A stretch of 64,000 nt of DNA from contig CAYJLF010000001.1 of the NCBI GenBank assembly GCA_964371055.1, positions 310,001 to 374,000 of the forward strand, read 5' to 3'. Positions 63,771-64,000 of the stretch are shown here, piece by piece. The notes beneath the pieces were generated by a model. It saw only the letters and a program-made list of their open reading frames with translations, was not told the DNA's origin and searched no databases. How positions within the stretch are numbered: the stretch's first letter is position 1; each line of letters opens with the position of its first letter. The position numbers and the translations under genes were made by a program. This DNA comes from CAYJLF01 sp964371055. Lineage in GTDB: Bacteria > Eisenbacteria > RBG-16-71-46 > CAIMUX01.

Positions 63771-64000
63771 GCGCGGGCGGCGCCATCTCCATCCTCCCCG
63801 CGCGACGCGAGGGGCCGTGGAGGCGGCTCCTGCGCCAGCTGCGCCTGCTGCCGCCACGGCCGCGCGTTCCGATCGTGCTTCCCCCGGGCACAGCGACGGG
63901 CGAGCCCGGGAAGGCTCCCGGCGACACGGGCGTCCTCGTACCCTTCACTCCCGCCTTCGTGCGCGCCGCGGGGTCGCTCCTGCAAAGCCTCATCCGCCGG
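63771..64000 (+). other. Possible 5' part of a chelatase partner gene, undecided
   Basis: After the BchI-type stop one plus-strand frame is open to the window end and reads 'ILPARREGPWRRLLRQLRLL' and later 'VLVPFTPAFVRAAGSLLQ'. It could be the N-terminus of a VWA-type chelatase subunit, which usually follows BchI. No clear start codon with a ribosome-binding site is visible and all frames are open in this GC-rich stretch. Confidence 0.25.

Overview
The window is high-GC DNA, roughly two-thirds G+C by eye, from a Gram-negative bacterium. Outer-membrane-type proteins (an OmpA-domain lipoprotein, several lipoproteins, a LolA-like protein) support the Gram-negative call. Many long secreted proteins end in the same FlgD/T9SS-like C-terminal sorting module: P-N-P-F, then a 'YD..GR.VR.L' strand, then 'W.G.D..G....GVYF.RL'. 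This points to an FCB-superphylum lineage such as Candidatus Eisenbacteria, Latescibacterota or Krumholzibacteriota; the phylum is inference. One protein instead carries a PEP-CTERM tail. No rRNA, tRNA, insertion sequence or CRISPR array was recognised.

Layout. 1-5.1 kb: the start of a bifunctional formiminotransferase-cyclodeaminase, an OmpA-type lipoprotein, a sulfatase-fold/TPR lipoprotein and a DsrE-like protein. 5.3-14.4 kb: secreted proteins (C25/gingipain-like protease, beta-helix protein, PNGase F-like protein, RCC1-repeat protein). 14.4-16.7 kb: an oxidative-stress cluster of AhpC, a glutaredoxin-like disulfide oxidoreductase read through an in-frame TGA (probable selenocysteine, with a SECIS-like hairpin just downstream) and superoxide dismutase. 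16.8-26.6 kb, minus strand: LolA-like protein, S41 protease, small membrane protein and mfd with overlapping stops and starts, then a DinB-fold protein and a glycosyltransferase-TPR protein. 26.7-33.8 kb, minus strand: an ABC-2 exporter (ATPase plus two permeases) followed by the BatA-like / DUF58 / MoxR set. 34-40 kb: glyoxalase-fold protein, CopD-like membrane protein with an FNR-like palindrome upstream, a 10-N assembly gap in suspect sequence, and a tandem family of FGE-sulfatase (SUMF1-type) lipoproteins, the third reduced by an internal deletion. 40-47.5 kb: ornithine aminotransferase, a fourth SUMF1-type protein, a Tat-exported amidase, a four-repeat secreted protein and an SGNH hydrolase. 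47.5-54.5 kb: a compact module of Lhr-like helicase, BrxD-like ATPase and membrane-anchored TerB protein, with a voltage-gated-type potassium channel upstream on the same strand. 55-64 kb: secreted C39-like protein, DHFR-fold protein, PEP-CTERM protein, small lipoprotein, ABM-domain protein, a nucleotidyltransferase pair and a BchI-type chelatase ATPase.

The two most interesting items are the selenocysteine-containing disulfide oxidoreductase beside AhpC (an apparently single gene that would normally be annotated as two broken ones) and the TerB/BrxD/helicase/channel block, which looks like a defence or DNA-stress system lacking the BREX methyltransferase and phosphatase.
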